Shown: positions 1 to 7,849, numbered from the stretch's first letter. The stretch: 11,788 nt of DNA from JBGTKH01 sp041744735 (GCA_041744735.1 JBGTKH010000203.1:1-11788), one strand, 5' to 3'. Notes: generated from the letters alone by a model not told the origin. Made by a program: numbers and translations.

Positions 1-2201
1 TTCTGCCAGCGGCCATTCGCGGAAACCCATGTCGACGAATCGCTCGGTTCGAATCCAATCTGCTGCAAAATTGCTTCGATGATGTCATCCGGCAGCGTGT
101 CAGGACGACTTGGGGCAGGCTGCAGCACGGCAGCGAGCGAAGTTCCATTCCGCTTCTGAGCGGACGGAACAAGCGCAAACAAGACATCTTCAAAATCCGA
201 CGTGAGCACAGAACCATCCGGCGTGACCCACGCATTCAAGAAGCCGGCCGATGCAAGTGCGACTTCGATGTTTGCTCGTGTTTGAGTCGGGCACGACTCC
301 TGAAAGTCGACCAGCGACCAGAACGGCGCACCTGCCAGGTTTTCTCGAGCCGAACCGTCTATCAACGGAGGTAATTCGGGAGGTTCGTGAAATCCGTGCT
401 CCAGCTTTTCAACCATTTCGGCGACGGCCGTACGCTCAACGATAAGTCCGTCCGCCCTTTGTTGAAGGGTGACGCGCTGTTCGCTCAACGACTCCTGAGC
501 GCGTAGTTTCGCGCCGGCGGCCACCTCCGCGACCGGATTAGTTCCGTCCGGCTGCTGACTCCAGTCATCAACGGCAGCGGCGAGTTCATCCGCGCAAGGC
601 ATCGTCAGTTGGTCAGAGTCTCGACGCCACATTTCATAGCTTTCGAGGTACGCGTCGACTTCGACCTTTCGTCGTTCTTCGCACGAACGTTCGTTTTCGA
701 TGACCTGCTCCACGGCACTTTGCGCGGCGTCCCGCGCCGTTTTGGCACGGCGAAGTTCGTCTTCCGCGGCGGCAAGTTCGTTGTTTCGATTTTGCAGTTG
801 GACACATCCGCGCAACCGATCGGTGATGGACTGATCGACAGTTTTGCGAATGGATTCCGTGTTCGCTGAAGTTCGTGTCTCATCCTCGGACAGGTCGAGC
901 TTCAACGGCGCGAATGCCGCATCGTACTGTTTGCCCAACTCGCTCGAACCAGCCAACACTCGCGCACGTTTAGACATCTCGTTGGTCTCATTCAGCGTAA
1001 CCTGGGCTTCGTCAAAAGCTGTCTGTCGCGACCGGCGCCGCTCGTCGAGACGTGCATTCGCGGTATCTGCCGCATCACTCGCGTCATCGAGGTCTCTTGC
1101 AGCTTGGCGTTCCTGCTCCGCTGCCTGTTTGATCTCGTCGGCGCTGCGCATTTTTGGGTCGCTACGGAGAGCTTCAATGCGGCTGTTGATTTCCTCGCCT
1201 TCGATTTCCAATGCCCGCACGGTTTCAGCCGCAGTAGCCAACTGCGTTTGGGCCACGGCATTGTCACGCTCGGCTTTGCGCAACTCTTTGCTCGCGTACT
1301 CGTAGCGGTTGTGCGACGACCGAACTTCGTCCGCGCGCCGTCGCGACGCAATGCGGGCATACCGTTTGTAAGTTTTCAGAAAGCTATCCACGCCATCGCG
1401 GGCCGACTGAAACCGGTTCAATTCCATGCGATCCGATTCCAGGCCACGCAACGACTCGGCGACGTCAGTGATCATTTGTGGCGACGGAGGCGGGAGGGCT
1501 TCAGCTAACACGCGAGCCAGCATTTTCTCGTCGAGATTGCGTGAAAGCTGAGGCTTGCGAAGCTGGATTAACAGATCGACCATCGCTTCGTAGCGTTGCT
1601 TGCCCAGCCCAAACAGTGCTTCGTCAACTGCTCGCCGGTACTCTGTCGCAGTCTCATAGAAGCCTGTTTCGCCAATCGCTTCTTTCAACGCGGACTTGCT
1701 GAGCGGATGCCCAGCCGCGGACTGAAGAAACAGGTCTTTTCCAACTCGCTGTTCGGTAATGAAGAACCACGGCTCACGCATGCCGCTATTCTTCGTCGCG
1801 CTCAGCCCACAGCCAAGCGTTATGAAACGCTGCGCCGGTGGCTTTCCGTTATTACCGACGGGCTCGCACTTGCCAAACTCGATCCACGTATATCCCAGAC
1901 GTTCGTTGTGTCGCCCCATCAGCAGATTCCATTCCATACGTTTGGACGGATCAGCGTCCGGTTCGACGCGATTGGTTGCCAAGCGTCCGTCAAACAGAAA
2001 CGGAAGCTGCAGTGCCATCACGCGGCTCTTGCCCGTTCCATTGTTACCCCGCAAAATCAAACGGCCGTCCTCGTACCGAAACTCTTCGTAGTCGTAGAGA
2101 TAGAGGTTTAGCAATCCACCACGAATCGGCTGCCACCGCTTACGTGTCGCGCCGGGCAAAACCGGTTCGTGAAAGTCGCTTGTTTCGGGCAACAACGGCA
2201 T
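1..2201 (-). CDS. jetC: Wadjet JetC, SMC/MukB-like ATPase (TIGR02680 family), C-terminus cut off by window edge
   Basis: The frame is open from an ATG at 2201 to the window's left edge, giving 733 codons of a family that usually has about 1,350-1,400. The N-terminus has the family hallmark W-x-P-I-R-x-G-L followed by a Walker A motif, GNNGTGKS, at residues 52-59 (K58 and S59 encoded at 2025-2030). After it come the conserved stretches PFLFDGR, RMEWNLLMGR and GYTWIEFGK, then LIQLRKPQLSRNLDEK near residue 200. Roughly residues 250-480 are rich in E, K, R, A and Q without prolines, as expected for the SMC coiled-coil arm. The signature motif and Walker B would lie outside the window. In characterised Wadjet systems JetC is the motor that extrudes DNA loops with JetA and JetB. 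The start overlaps the jetB stop as TGATG, with a GGAG 12 bases upstream. I saw no frameshift or stop in the frame. Confidence 0.94.
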   Translation of the reverse strand, partial: MPLLPETSDFHEPVLPGATRKRWQPIRGGLLNLYLYDYEEFRYEDGRLILRGNNGTGKSRVMALQLPFLFDGRLATNRVEPDADPSKRMEWNLLMGRHNERLGYTWIEFGKCEPVGNNGKPPAQRFITLGCGLSATKNSGMREPWFFITEQRVGKDLFLQSAAGHPLSKSALKEAIGETGFYETATEYRRAVDEALFGLGKQRYEAMVDLLIQLRKPQLSRNLDEKMLARVLAEALPPPSPQMITDVAESLRGLESDRMELNRFQSARDGVDSFLKTYKRYARIASRRRADEVRSSHNRYEYASKELRKAERDNAVAQTQLATAAETVRALEIEGEEINSRIEALRSDPKMRSADEIKQAAEQERQAARDLDDASDAADTANARLDERRRSRQTAFDEAQVTLNETNEMSKRARVLAGSSELGKQYDAAFAPLKLDLSEDETRTSANTESIRKTVDQSITDRLRGCVQLQNRNNELAAAEDELRRAKTARDAAQSAVEQVIENERSCEERRKVEVDAYLESYEMWRRDSDQLTMPCADELAAAVDDWSQQPDGTNPVAEVAAGAKLRAQESLSEQRVTLQQRADGLIVERTAVAEMVEKLEHGFHEPPELPPLIDGSARENLAGAPFWSLVDFQESCPTQTRANIEVALASAGFLNAWVTPDGSVLTSDFEDVLFALVPSAQKRNGTSLAAVLQPAPSRPDTLPDDIIEAILQQIGFEPSDSSTWVSANGRWQ

Positions 2202-3478
2202 CAGTGTTCGGCACTCCACAATTCGCCCTGCTTTTGATCGCCAGCAAGCTGAGCATCCCCTAATCCGTAACGCGCGACCGCGGGACGTGGAACGACCTCG
2301 TCGCCGTCACGCTTAAGCAAACGCAATCCTTCGAGCCTCGAAGTTGCGTCGGCGATCAGCCATCGTTCCGCTCCGGGCTCCCGAACCGACTTCTTCCAGT
2401 GACTTGCATGTTCATCAATCAGCTTGCTGGCGTACTCGTGCAATTCCGCAAGACGAATGCGGGGATCGCCGCCCGCACGAATTCGCGGTGCAAGAAACTC
2501 CGCGACAAGCAGCGTGAAATGTCCTTCTGTTCCATCTTTGGGCATTTCGAGATCGGTTGCGTCACCGCGGTCATCGAGCATCGCAATACCTTCAGCCCGT
2601 ACTTCCGCAATCAATCCCGTTGCCTCTTCGATGCGGCGCAGCAGGCGACCGCGCTGTTTCGTGAGATAGTCAGCCTCGTTTGGATCGAGATCGTCGAAGT
2701 ACAGCACGGGATCGTCCAGCAGCCGGCGCGTCAAGCGATGCCGCAGTTCCCGGTTGCGGGCATCATCGGTGTCCGGCCGATGTTTCTCGATCAGTAATTC
2801 CATCCGCGAAGCAAGCGGAAGATTCGCGTCGATCGATGACGGTCCGCGACGCACGTTCAACATCATGGCGAGAATGGGTCGATGGACGTTGTAGAGAACA
2901 TCGCCCTCGTTTCGCAAGTATTCCTGCTCGTCGCCGTCCAATCGTTCAAGGACACGTAGATCGAGTAAAAACCGGATCACTCCAACCAAGTCGCTTCGCT
3001 GGTCACGGCTCGAAAGATCGAAGACAATCCCATTATCTGCAATCGCCCTATCCGCGGACGCCAAGGCAATGATCTCCTTGGCGAGATTGCCGAGCGTCGT
3101 TTGTCGATCGCCGCGCTCGAGAGTCGCCAGGGCTAGGCAAAGAATGACATACTTCCGGCGGTTGAAGACAATTTGCGACTTAGGTTCCCGCGCCGCACGG
3201 GTCGCATCGGCAACGTCCGGCGGAGATTTTTGCAACCGCGCAAACTCGCTGTCCAAATGGAGCCGCCATCCGCAGTTTTCTGCCATCCATTCACGCAACC
3301 AATCGGCGTGACGCCGAACCAGCGCAAAGCGATCGGCGGATGGCCCCCGCGCACTCAGCATCGGCTGGGCCAAAAGCGCACGAAACGCAGTTTGCCGCTC
3401 GGATGCCATGAGCGCATCGAGACGTTCATCAACGGTCTGAACTGAACCTCCGCGAATTGGCTGAACCAAGTCAATCAT
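2201..3478 (-). CDS. jetB: Wadjet JetB, DUF2398 / TIGR02678 family protein (KITE-like subunit)
   Basis: This encodes about 425 residues, in the normal to slightly long range for TIGR02678 (roughly 375-400). The family pattern is visible: FRALLAQPMLSA near residue 32, then RRHADWLREWMAENCGWRL at about 55-73 leading into FARLQKSP, and NRRKYVILCLALATLERGD near 106. The family is predicted to be a winged-helix KITE subunit comparable to MukE, binding the JetA kleisin and the JetC heads. I chose the ATG at 3478 because it overlaps the end of jetA by only 8 bases and has a strong AGGAGG 12 bases upstream. An ATG at 3499 would add seven residues (MRRRTCS) but would place that AGGAGG inside the coding start, so it is less likely. 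The stop shares one base with the jetC start. Function is inferred from the family and from the three-gene context. Confidence 0.9.
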   Translation of the reverse strand: MIDLVQPIRGGSVQTVDERLDALMASERQTAFRALLAQPMLSARGPSADRFALVRRHADWLREWMAENCGWRLHLDSEFARLQKSPPDVADATRAAREPKSQIVFNRRKYVILCLALATLERGDRQTTLGNLAKEIIALASADRAIADNGIVFDLSSRDQRSDLVGVIRFLLDLRVLERLDGDEQEYLRNEGDVLYNVHRPILAMMLNVRRGPSSIDANLPLASRMELLIEKHRPDTDDARNRELRHRLTRRLLDDPVLYFDDLDPNEADYLTKQRGRLLRRIEEATGLIAEVRAEGIAMLDDRGDATDLEMPKDGTEGHFTLLVAEFLAPRIRAGGDPRIRLAELHEYASKLIDEHASHWKKSVREPGAERWLIADATSRLEGLRLLKRDGDEVVPRPAVARYGLGDAQLAGDQKQGELWSAEH

Positions 3479-5072
3479 TGAGCACGTACGCCTCCTCATC
3501 CATGTTGTGGCTCACTCCGCGATCCAGCGCCTCGATTGGCGAGGAATCGGCGAACTGCATCAGGTCCGTGATCTTGACGTAGTGATCGCGGCCAGTGAAA
3601 TCACCGTCAGATGTTTCGATTGTCGCAAGCACGTCCTCGGCAGTCGGTTTCAATCGAATTTGCAACGAGCCATCGCCGGATGTCGTGACAACTTGTGAAC
3701 CGGGTTGGCGTTGTTTGCTCAGCGCCGTGCCCAACAGATCCAAAAACAAATTAAACTCATTCCGATCCAATCGGGCCAGCTCGGACAGCCGGGTCTCGCG
3801 ACCCGTCGCCAACCGTTGTCGGGCTTTTTCAATCTGCACCGCCTCTTCCACTGCCAACGCAGCAAGCCGGCGTTTGTCTTCACTGCGGTCGATCACATTC
3901 GCCGGACGGCCTCGTCGATGCTGTTGGCCTGTCCTTCGTAAGCGTGGAGAAATGAGGATTGGCTCCGCCTCAAGCCAACTTGTCGCCGGAGCGACCGGCT
4001 GTTGGTCCCACACGGCGAGCGTATCATCATCGACCCTCAAATGCCGGGCAGAATTCAGCGAAAACGCCGCCCGCCACAGCCGATGAGCGTCTTCATCGCT
4101 ATCAGCTTGAGCGAACCAGCGGGCAAGTAGTTTCAAATCGGTGGGGCGATCGCTACTGGCCACGCGGCGGTCGTGGATTCCTGAAATCGCAATCAGCAGC
4201 GACGGAATTGCCGATCGTGCGCAACTGCGAAGTGTTTCGGCTTGCGACGGCGTGTTCCCGCCGCCGATAAACCATTTCTTGAGTCCTCCCCAGCACAACG
4301 ACCATTCGCGTGCCGCGACATCGACGGCATCTTGACTAGCATCCATCGAATCGAAAACTTCGTGCTGTGCCGCAGCATCGAGGATCGGCCCAATCCCCGC
4401 CTGTTCAATCTGCTGAATGACAGCGGAAATCTCGCCGGTTGCAATGACAAGTTCACCAATGAATCGCTCCAGATACTCAATCAGGCGTTCCTTGTAGGCA
4501 ATGAAGACCTGCAATTCATATCCGTGCAGGTCGATGGCCCGCTGGATGCTGCCAATGAACACTTGGGCTTTTGTCGTCAACTGGTCGAAATAACTCTTCA
4601 GCGTAGCAAGCGTGAGATGAACTTTCGTGCTATCGGGTTTTGGCTCCCGCGCGTAGTTCAGCACGACATTCAGTTGATCGCGAATGACGCTCAGCGCCGC
4701 CGTTTGCAATTCGCCGGGGCGAAGGATATTTGCCTCGTACGCCTGTACGGCACGCTCGGCGGCTTCGCCTTCCCGAGTCAACTGATATAGAAAACGCGGT
4801 CGATAGAATTCTTCGACCGTCCGTACGTCGCTGGTATCTTGGGTGCGCCGCAAGTTTCCCCATTCGCAGAGCTGCCCTAACGCGGCCTCAACGTCGCCAT
4901 CCAGCTCCGAGGACAAGCCTTCGCAACTTTCCAAGAAGTCAACAATTTCCGCGGGACGCAAGTGAATCTCGAAGTGCCTCTTGGCATCAACAAAGATCGA
5001 CATTACCGCGCGATACAACGGTGATTTCTCTGCATTCAAATAGGAAAACGGCCTAAGTCGTTCGAGTTGCAT
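3471..5072 (-). CDS. jetA: Wadjet JetA, DUF2397 / TIGR02677 family protein (kleisin-like subunit)
   Basis: This encodes 533 residues, slightly longer than the usual ~490-500 for TIGR02677. The N-terminus carries the family opening: F-S-Y-L-N-A-E-K-S-P-L-Y-R-A at residues 9-22, then an F-x-x-A-K-R-H-F segment and HLRPAEIVDFL at about 37-47, consistent with a winged-helix domain. The middle (about 110-260) is long and helical, with few glycines or prolines. The C-terminal half includes a basic, helical stretch (VEEAVQIEKARQRLATGRE) and ends in an acidic tail. In Wadjet complexes JetA acts as the kleisin, comparable to MukF, that closes the JetC ring. The ATG at 5072 has no recognisable Shine-Dalgarno site, but it begins exactly where family similarity begins. 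The gene starts the Jet block; 48 bases separate it from a small broken frame upstream. Confidence 0.9.
   Translation of the reverse strand: MQLERLRPFSYLNAEKSPLYRAVMSIFVDAKRHFEIHLRPAEIVDFLESCEGLSSELDGDVEAALGQLCEWGNLRRTQDTSDVRTVEEFYRPRFLYQLTREGEAAERAVQAYEANILRPGELQTAALSVIRDQLNVVLNYAREPKPDSTKVHLTLATLKSYFDQLTTKAQVFIGSIQRAIDLHGYELQVFIAYKERLIEYLERFIGELVIATGEISAVIQQIEQAGIGPILDAAAQHEVFDSMDASQDAVDVAAREWSLCWGGLKKWFIGGGNTPSQAETLRSCARSAIPSLLIAISGIHDRRVASSDRPTDLKLLARWFAQADSDEDAHRLWRAAFSLNSARHLRVDDDTLAVWDQQPVAPATSWLEAEPILISPRLRRTGQQHRRGRPANVIDRSEDKRRLAALAVEEAVQIEKARQRLATGRETRLSELARLDRNEFNLFLDLLGTALSKQRQPGSQVVTTSGDGSLQIRLKPTAEDVLATIETSDGDFTGRDHYVKITDLMQFADSSPIEALDRGVSHNMDEEAYVLND
3491..3496 (-). promoter_or_regulatory. 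Shine-Dalgarno site for jetB, inside the end of jetA
   Basis: A perfect AGGAGG on the minus strand lies within the last codons of jetA, 12 bases before the jetB ATG at 3478. The spacing is longer than the optimum but the match is the strongest in the window. It favours the 3478 start over the ATG at 3499, and shows that jetB is translated from the same message as jetA. Confidence 0.55.
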
Positions 5073-5120
5073 GAATGGGAATTAGTGGAAAAGTACGTAC
5101 GAGGCTCCCAGGAGACGTGT

Positions 5121-5370
5121 TTAGAGTTTACCAATTCCGCCTTTTGACGTCATGTGGGCACTGCTTCCAGCCATGAGGATCGTCGGCGCTGCGGGCTCGG
5201 ACTCGAAGAACTTCGCGACGCGGTCTGTAATGTCAACATCGACGCGTTGATCTTCGGCGAGTATCCGGGAGACGGCTCGCCCAAGTCCGTGGCTCGTCGA
5301 ACGACATCCCCAAGCAGCACTCGTCCTGTTGCAGGACCGCGACCACGACGGTAGGCATTTCATTTTCCAT
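5121..5370 (-). pseudogene. small gene with an apparent +1 frameshift at a G4 run, product unknown
   Basis: An ATG at 5370 has a good ribosome site (AGGTGA at 5375-5380, 4 bases away) and starts a 45-residue frame, MENEMPTVVVAVLQQDE and on, that stops at 5233. The adjacent frame, ending at TAA 5121-5123, reads plausibly as protein over its last ~50 residues (AVSRILAEDQRVDVDIT, VAKFFESEPAAP). Both halves have mostly G or C at third codon positions, as expected for real coding sequence here. Removing one G from the run of four at 5308-5311 joins them into a single 82-residue protein. That fits a frameshifted gene, a sequencing error in a homopolymer, or programmed frameshifting. It begins 17 bases after the upstream 186-residue gene and ends 48 bases before jetA, so it sits in the same transcript orientation. 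I do not recognise the family. The alternative is that only the 45-residue frame, or neither, is expressed. Confidence 0.35.
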
Positions 5371-5387
5371 TGCATCACCTAAACGAG

Positions 5388-5948
5388 TCAATCTTCGTCC
5401 GCGTCGTATTGTGTCTGCTGGCCGAGGGCGTCAGCGATTTGATGCATGAAGAAGGCCATCTCTTCCTGGTTTTGTTTCGCTTGCTCCAGCCATTGCTCCT
5501 CGGTCAACTCGAAGGCCCGCTCCCCCAGCCGCTCGACCGCCAGCCGCGTGCATTGAATCACGACGCGTCCGTTGCGGCGGCTGTACCATTCCAAATATAA
5601 GGCTTTGCGGAGCGAGGTTGGCGGCCGTTTGCCTACACGGCACAGCCGCAGGAATTCCTCGGTGGTACCTTCGTAATGCTGAAGCATTTGATCGGCCGTG
5701 ACGTCGCCGATCGTGCCCGACTGGTCCGTGGCGATGCCCGTATAGTCAATCGGTTCGACGCGGTCGGGACTCGGTTCGGTCCGCACGATGCGAAACTTCC
5801 AGCCGGCCAGGTCCGGATGACAATTACCGGCCACCTTGAGCTTCAAAGGTTCGGCTCGCCCTTCCAGCCGAATCCAGCCAATGGTCCAACCCGGTGTCGT
5901 ATTATCGAGTTCGCCTTCCAGCACCCAGTCCGACGGTCGCCATGCCAT
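5388..5948 (-). CDS. conserved hypothetical protein, planctomycete-type, 186 residues
   Basis: This is a soluble 186-residue protein with no signal peptide or membrane segment. The N-terminal half looks beta-rich: LEGEL at 10-14, GWIRLEGRAEPLKLKV at about 24-39, then GNCHPDLAGWKFRI. A GTIGDVTADQM segment lies at 78-88 and a second motif, ALYLEWYSRRNGRVVI, at about 116-131, followed by FELTEEQW and an acidic C-terminus. This layout resembles an uncharacterised family I associate with planctomycete genomes; no reaction or partner is known to me. The ATG at 5948 has an AAGGT 7 bases upstream (5956-5960), a convincing start. It lies 90 bases after the receiver-dehydrogenase gene and about 300 bases before jetA, on the same strand, so co-transcription with either is possible but not shown. 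I see no defence-related domain in it. Confidence 0.8.
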   Translation of the reverse strand: MAWRPSDWVLEGELDNTTPGWTIGWIRLEGRAEPLKLKVAGNCHPDLAGWKFRIVRTEPSPDRVEPIDYTGIATDQSGTIGDVTADQMLQHYEGTTEEFLRLCRVGKRPPTSLRKALYLEWYSRRNGRVVIQCTRLAVERLGERAFELTEEQWLEQAKQNQEEMAFFMHQIADALGQQTQYDADED

Positions 5949-6038
5949 GTGATCTACCTTCGTCGAGATGTTTGGCGAGTTGCTTATTACCGTGAAGTTG
6001 TTTAACGATGCGATTGAATGCTTATCGTGGCGCTTGCA

Positions 6039-7682
6039 CTACGGGAACAACCCGCGGAGCAGTTTGGCTTGCGAGACGCGCTCGATGCCTTCGATCAGGG
6101 CGGCGGTGCGGACGTCGAGTTTGTCGCGCTGCACGCGGCGCATGGTGCGGTAATAGGCGTCGGTGATGATCTTGTGCAGCCGGTTGTTGATCTCTTCCAG
6201 TGTCCACGTATAGTTCTGCGTGTCTTGCACCCACTCAAAATACGAGACCGTTACGCCGCCGGCGTTGCCTAGCACGTCGGGCAGAATGAAGACGCCGCGC
6301 TGGTTTAAAATCTCGTCGGCCTCCAGCGTCGTCGGCCCGTTGGCCCCTTCGGCCAGCAGCTTGCACTTGACCCGCGCGGCGTTCTTGGCCGTGATTTGAT
6401 TCTGCAGAGCGCACGGGGCCAGGATGTCGCACGGCAGTTCCAGCATGTCCTCATTCGATATCTCTTCGCCCTCGGGATATCCGCGGAGCACCTTGTGTTG
6501 CTCGACGTAATCCAACAGCGTGTTGACCGACAATCCTTTCTCATTGTAGATACCGGTCGCCACGTCGCTGACGGCGATAATCCGCACGCCCAATTCTTCC
6601 AGGAAGCGGGCCGTGTTGCTGCCGACGTTGCCGAACCCTTGCACAACGGCTTTGGCGTGTTTCAGATCCAGCCCGATTTGGCCGGCGGCTTCGTGGATCA
6701 GGTACACCAATCCGCGGCCGGTGGCTTCCTTGCGGCCCAGGGAACCGCCGAGCACCACCGGCTTGCCGGTGACGACGGCGGGGACCGAGTAGCCGACCTG
6801 CTGGCTGTACGTGTCCATGATCCAGGCCATGACTTGTTCGTTGGTGCCCATGTCGGGCGCGGGGATGTCTTTGTCGGGCCCGATCATGTTGATGATTTCC
6901 ATCGTGTAGCGGCGCGTGAGCCGCTGCAATTCACGCCGCGTCAGCCCCGTGGGGTCAATCCGCACGCCGCCCTTCGCACCGCCGTACGGCAAGTGCATCA
7001 GCGCGCACTTCCAGGTCATCCACATGGCCAGTGCGGAGACTTCGCCCAGATCCACGTCCTCGTGATAGCGAATGCCGCCCTTCGTCGGGCCCATCGTGAG
7101 CAGATGCTGCACGCGGTAGCCGAAGACCGTTTCGACGTGTTGGTATTCGTCGCGGCGAAACGGCAATGTGACGACCAGCGTGCGCTGCGGGAACAGCAGC
7201 CGCTCGCGAATGTTGTCGTCCAGCCCCATGATCTGCGCGGCTTTCAGGAATTGCTGCTGAGCCAGATGCAGCATCGGCGAGTCCCACTCGGCCCGTTCGG
7301 CTCGCGTGCGCTGGACCGCATAACGCACGGCGCGCGAGAGCTGCTGGCTGTTCACTTCACCTTTGACCAAATACGACTGAGCGCCTTCTTCGACCGCTTT
7401 GGCGGCCAGCGACATGTCGTCGGTCCCGGTCAGCACGACCACGGGAATCGCGCCCGCTTTTTCGTGGACGCGTAGGAACGTGTCCAAGCCTTCACTGTCG
7501 GGCAGCAGCAAATCGCACAGCACCACGTCGACGCCCCCGTTGTCTAGCCGCGCGAGCCCCGTTTCCAACCGGTTGGCGGTTTCCACATTGAACGTTGCGT
7601 CGGTCACGTGCGACAACATGCCCTGAATCAAGCGGGCATCGACGGGGCTGTCTTCGATCAGCAACACCTTATAGGGCTTCAT
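6039..7682 (-). CDS. response-regulator receiver domain fused to glutamate dehydrogenase
   Basis: This 547-residue protein has two complete domains. Residues 1-120 form a CheY-like receiver with all canonical sites: acidic pair E10/D11, phospho-acceptor D57 (VVLCDLLLPD), T85 and K107, with Y104 at the switch position. After a short linker, residues ~135-547 form a hexameric-type glutamate dehydrogenase: MGPTKGGIRYHEDV with substrate-binding K201, PYGGAKGGV with catalytic K237, PAPDMGT with catalytic D277, and a Rossmann motif GFGNVG at 349-354. The enzyme interconverts glutamate and 2-oxoglutarate plus ammonia using NAD(P). The GGAKGG and TKGGIR motifs favour glutamate over leucine dehydrogenase. 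I chose the ATG at 7682 because AGGA lies 9 bases upstream and the receiver starts there; the longer frame would need a TTG at 7715 inside the tandem repeat. No histidine kinase is visible nearby. Phosphorylation probably tunes enzyme activity, which is an inference from the fusion. Confidence 0.93.
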   Translation of the reverse strand: MKPYKVLLIEDSPVDARLIQGMLSHVTDATFNVETANRLETGLARLDNGGVDVVLCDLLLPDSEGLDTFLRVHEKAGAIPVVVLTGTDDMSLAAKAVEEGAQSYLVKGEVNSQQLSRAVRYAVQRTRAERAEWDSPMLHLAQQQFLKAAQIMGLDDNIRERLLFPQRTLVVTLPFRRDEYQHVETVFGYRVQHLLTMGPTKGGIRYHEDVDLGEVSALAMWMTWKCALMHLPYGGAKGGVRIDPTGLTRRELQRLTRRYTMEIINMIGPDKDIPAPDMGTNEQVMAWIMDTYSQQVGYSVPAVVTGKPVVLGGSLGRKEATGRGLVYLIHEAAGQIGLDLKHAKAVVQGFGNVGSNTARFLEELGVRIIAVSDVATGIYNEKGLSVNTLLDYVEQHKVLRGYPEGEEISNEDMLELPCDILAPCALQNQITAKNAARVKCKLLAEGANGPTTLEADEILNQRGVFILPDVLGNAGGVTVSYFEWVQDTQNYTWTLEEINNRLHKIITDAYYRTMRRVQRDKLDVRTAALIEGIERVSQAKLLRGLFP

Positions 7683-7691
7683 CGCAGCGGA

Positions 7692-7695
7692 TCCT
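7692..7695 (-). promoter_or_regulatory. probable ribosome binding site of the receiver-dehydrogenase gene
   Basis: AGGA on the minus strand lies 9 bases before the ATG at 7682. It is short, but it decides between that ATG and the in-frame TTG at 7715, which sits at the edge of the 68-bp repeat and has no such site. Confidence 0.4.
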
Positions 7696-7713
7696 AAGGA
7701 AGGGGGCCGAAAC

Positions 7714-7849
7714 AAATTCCCAATGTAGCCGAACTCGTGCGAGTTCGGACCGAAGTCTCAAAACTGAAGTCTCACGACTTCAAATTCCCAATGTAGCCGA
7801 ACTCGTGAGAGTTCGGACCGAAGTCTCAGGACTGAAGTCTCACGACTTC
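7714..7849. repeat. two tandem 68-bp palindromic repeats (REP-like)
   Basis: Unit 1 is 7714-7781 and unit 2 is 7782-7849; they abut exactly and differ at only three positions (65 of 68 identical). Each unit contains two hairpins. The first is ccgaactcg/cgagttcgg in unit 1 (7729-7737 with 7740-7748) and ccgaactc/gagttcgg in unit 2 (7797-7804 with 7809-7816). The second is gaagtc-tcac-gacttc (7766-7781 and 7834-7849). An outer 9-base inverted repeat, gtagccgaa at 7793-7801 and ttcggctac at 7847-7855, encloses unit 2. The array lies between the stop of the transglutaminase-like gene and the start of the receiver-dehydrogenase gene. It may act as a terminator or mRNA stabiliser, or be a mobile REP-type element. 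No transposase is present. Confidence 0.85.

Noticed and set aside
1..5072. jetD within the window
   Set aside because: No frame on either strand resembles a DUF2399/DUF3323 or Toprim-type protein; the space is filled by jetA, jetB and partial jetC.
5949..6038. Promoter for the 186-residue gene from a TAATAA sequence
   Set aside because: The hexamer 17 bases upstream does not resemble TTGACA, so the match is likely chance in a locally AT-richer gap.
6396..7475. 359-residue plus-strand open frame
   Set aside because: It is antisense to the receiver-dehydrogenase gene, whose domains are unmistakable. Its His-, Gln- and Val-rich composition is typical of the opposite strand of a GC-rich gene.
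7714..7849. CRISPR array
   Set aside because: There are only two units and they abut with no spacer between them; each unit is itself palindromic, so a REP-like repeat explains it better.
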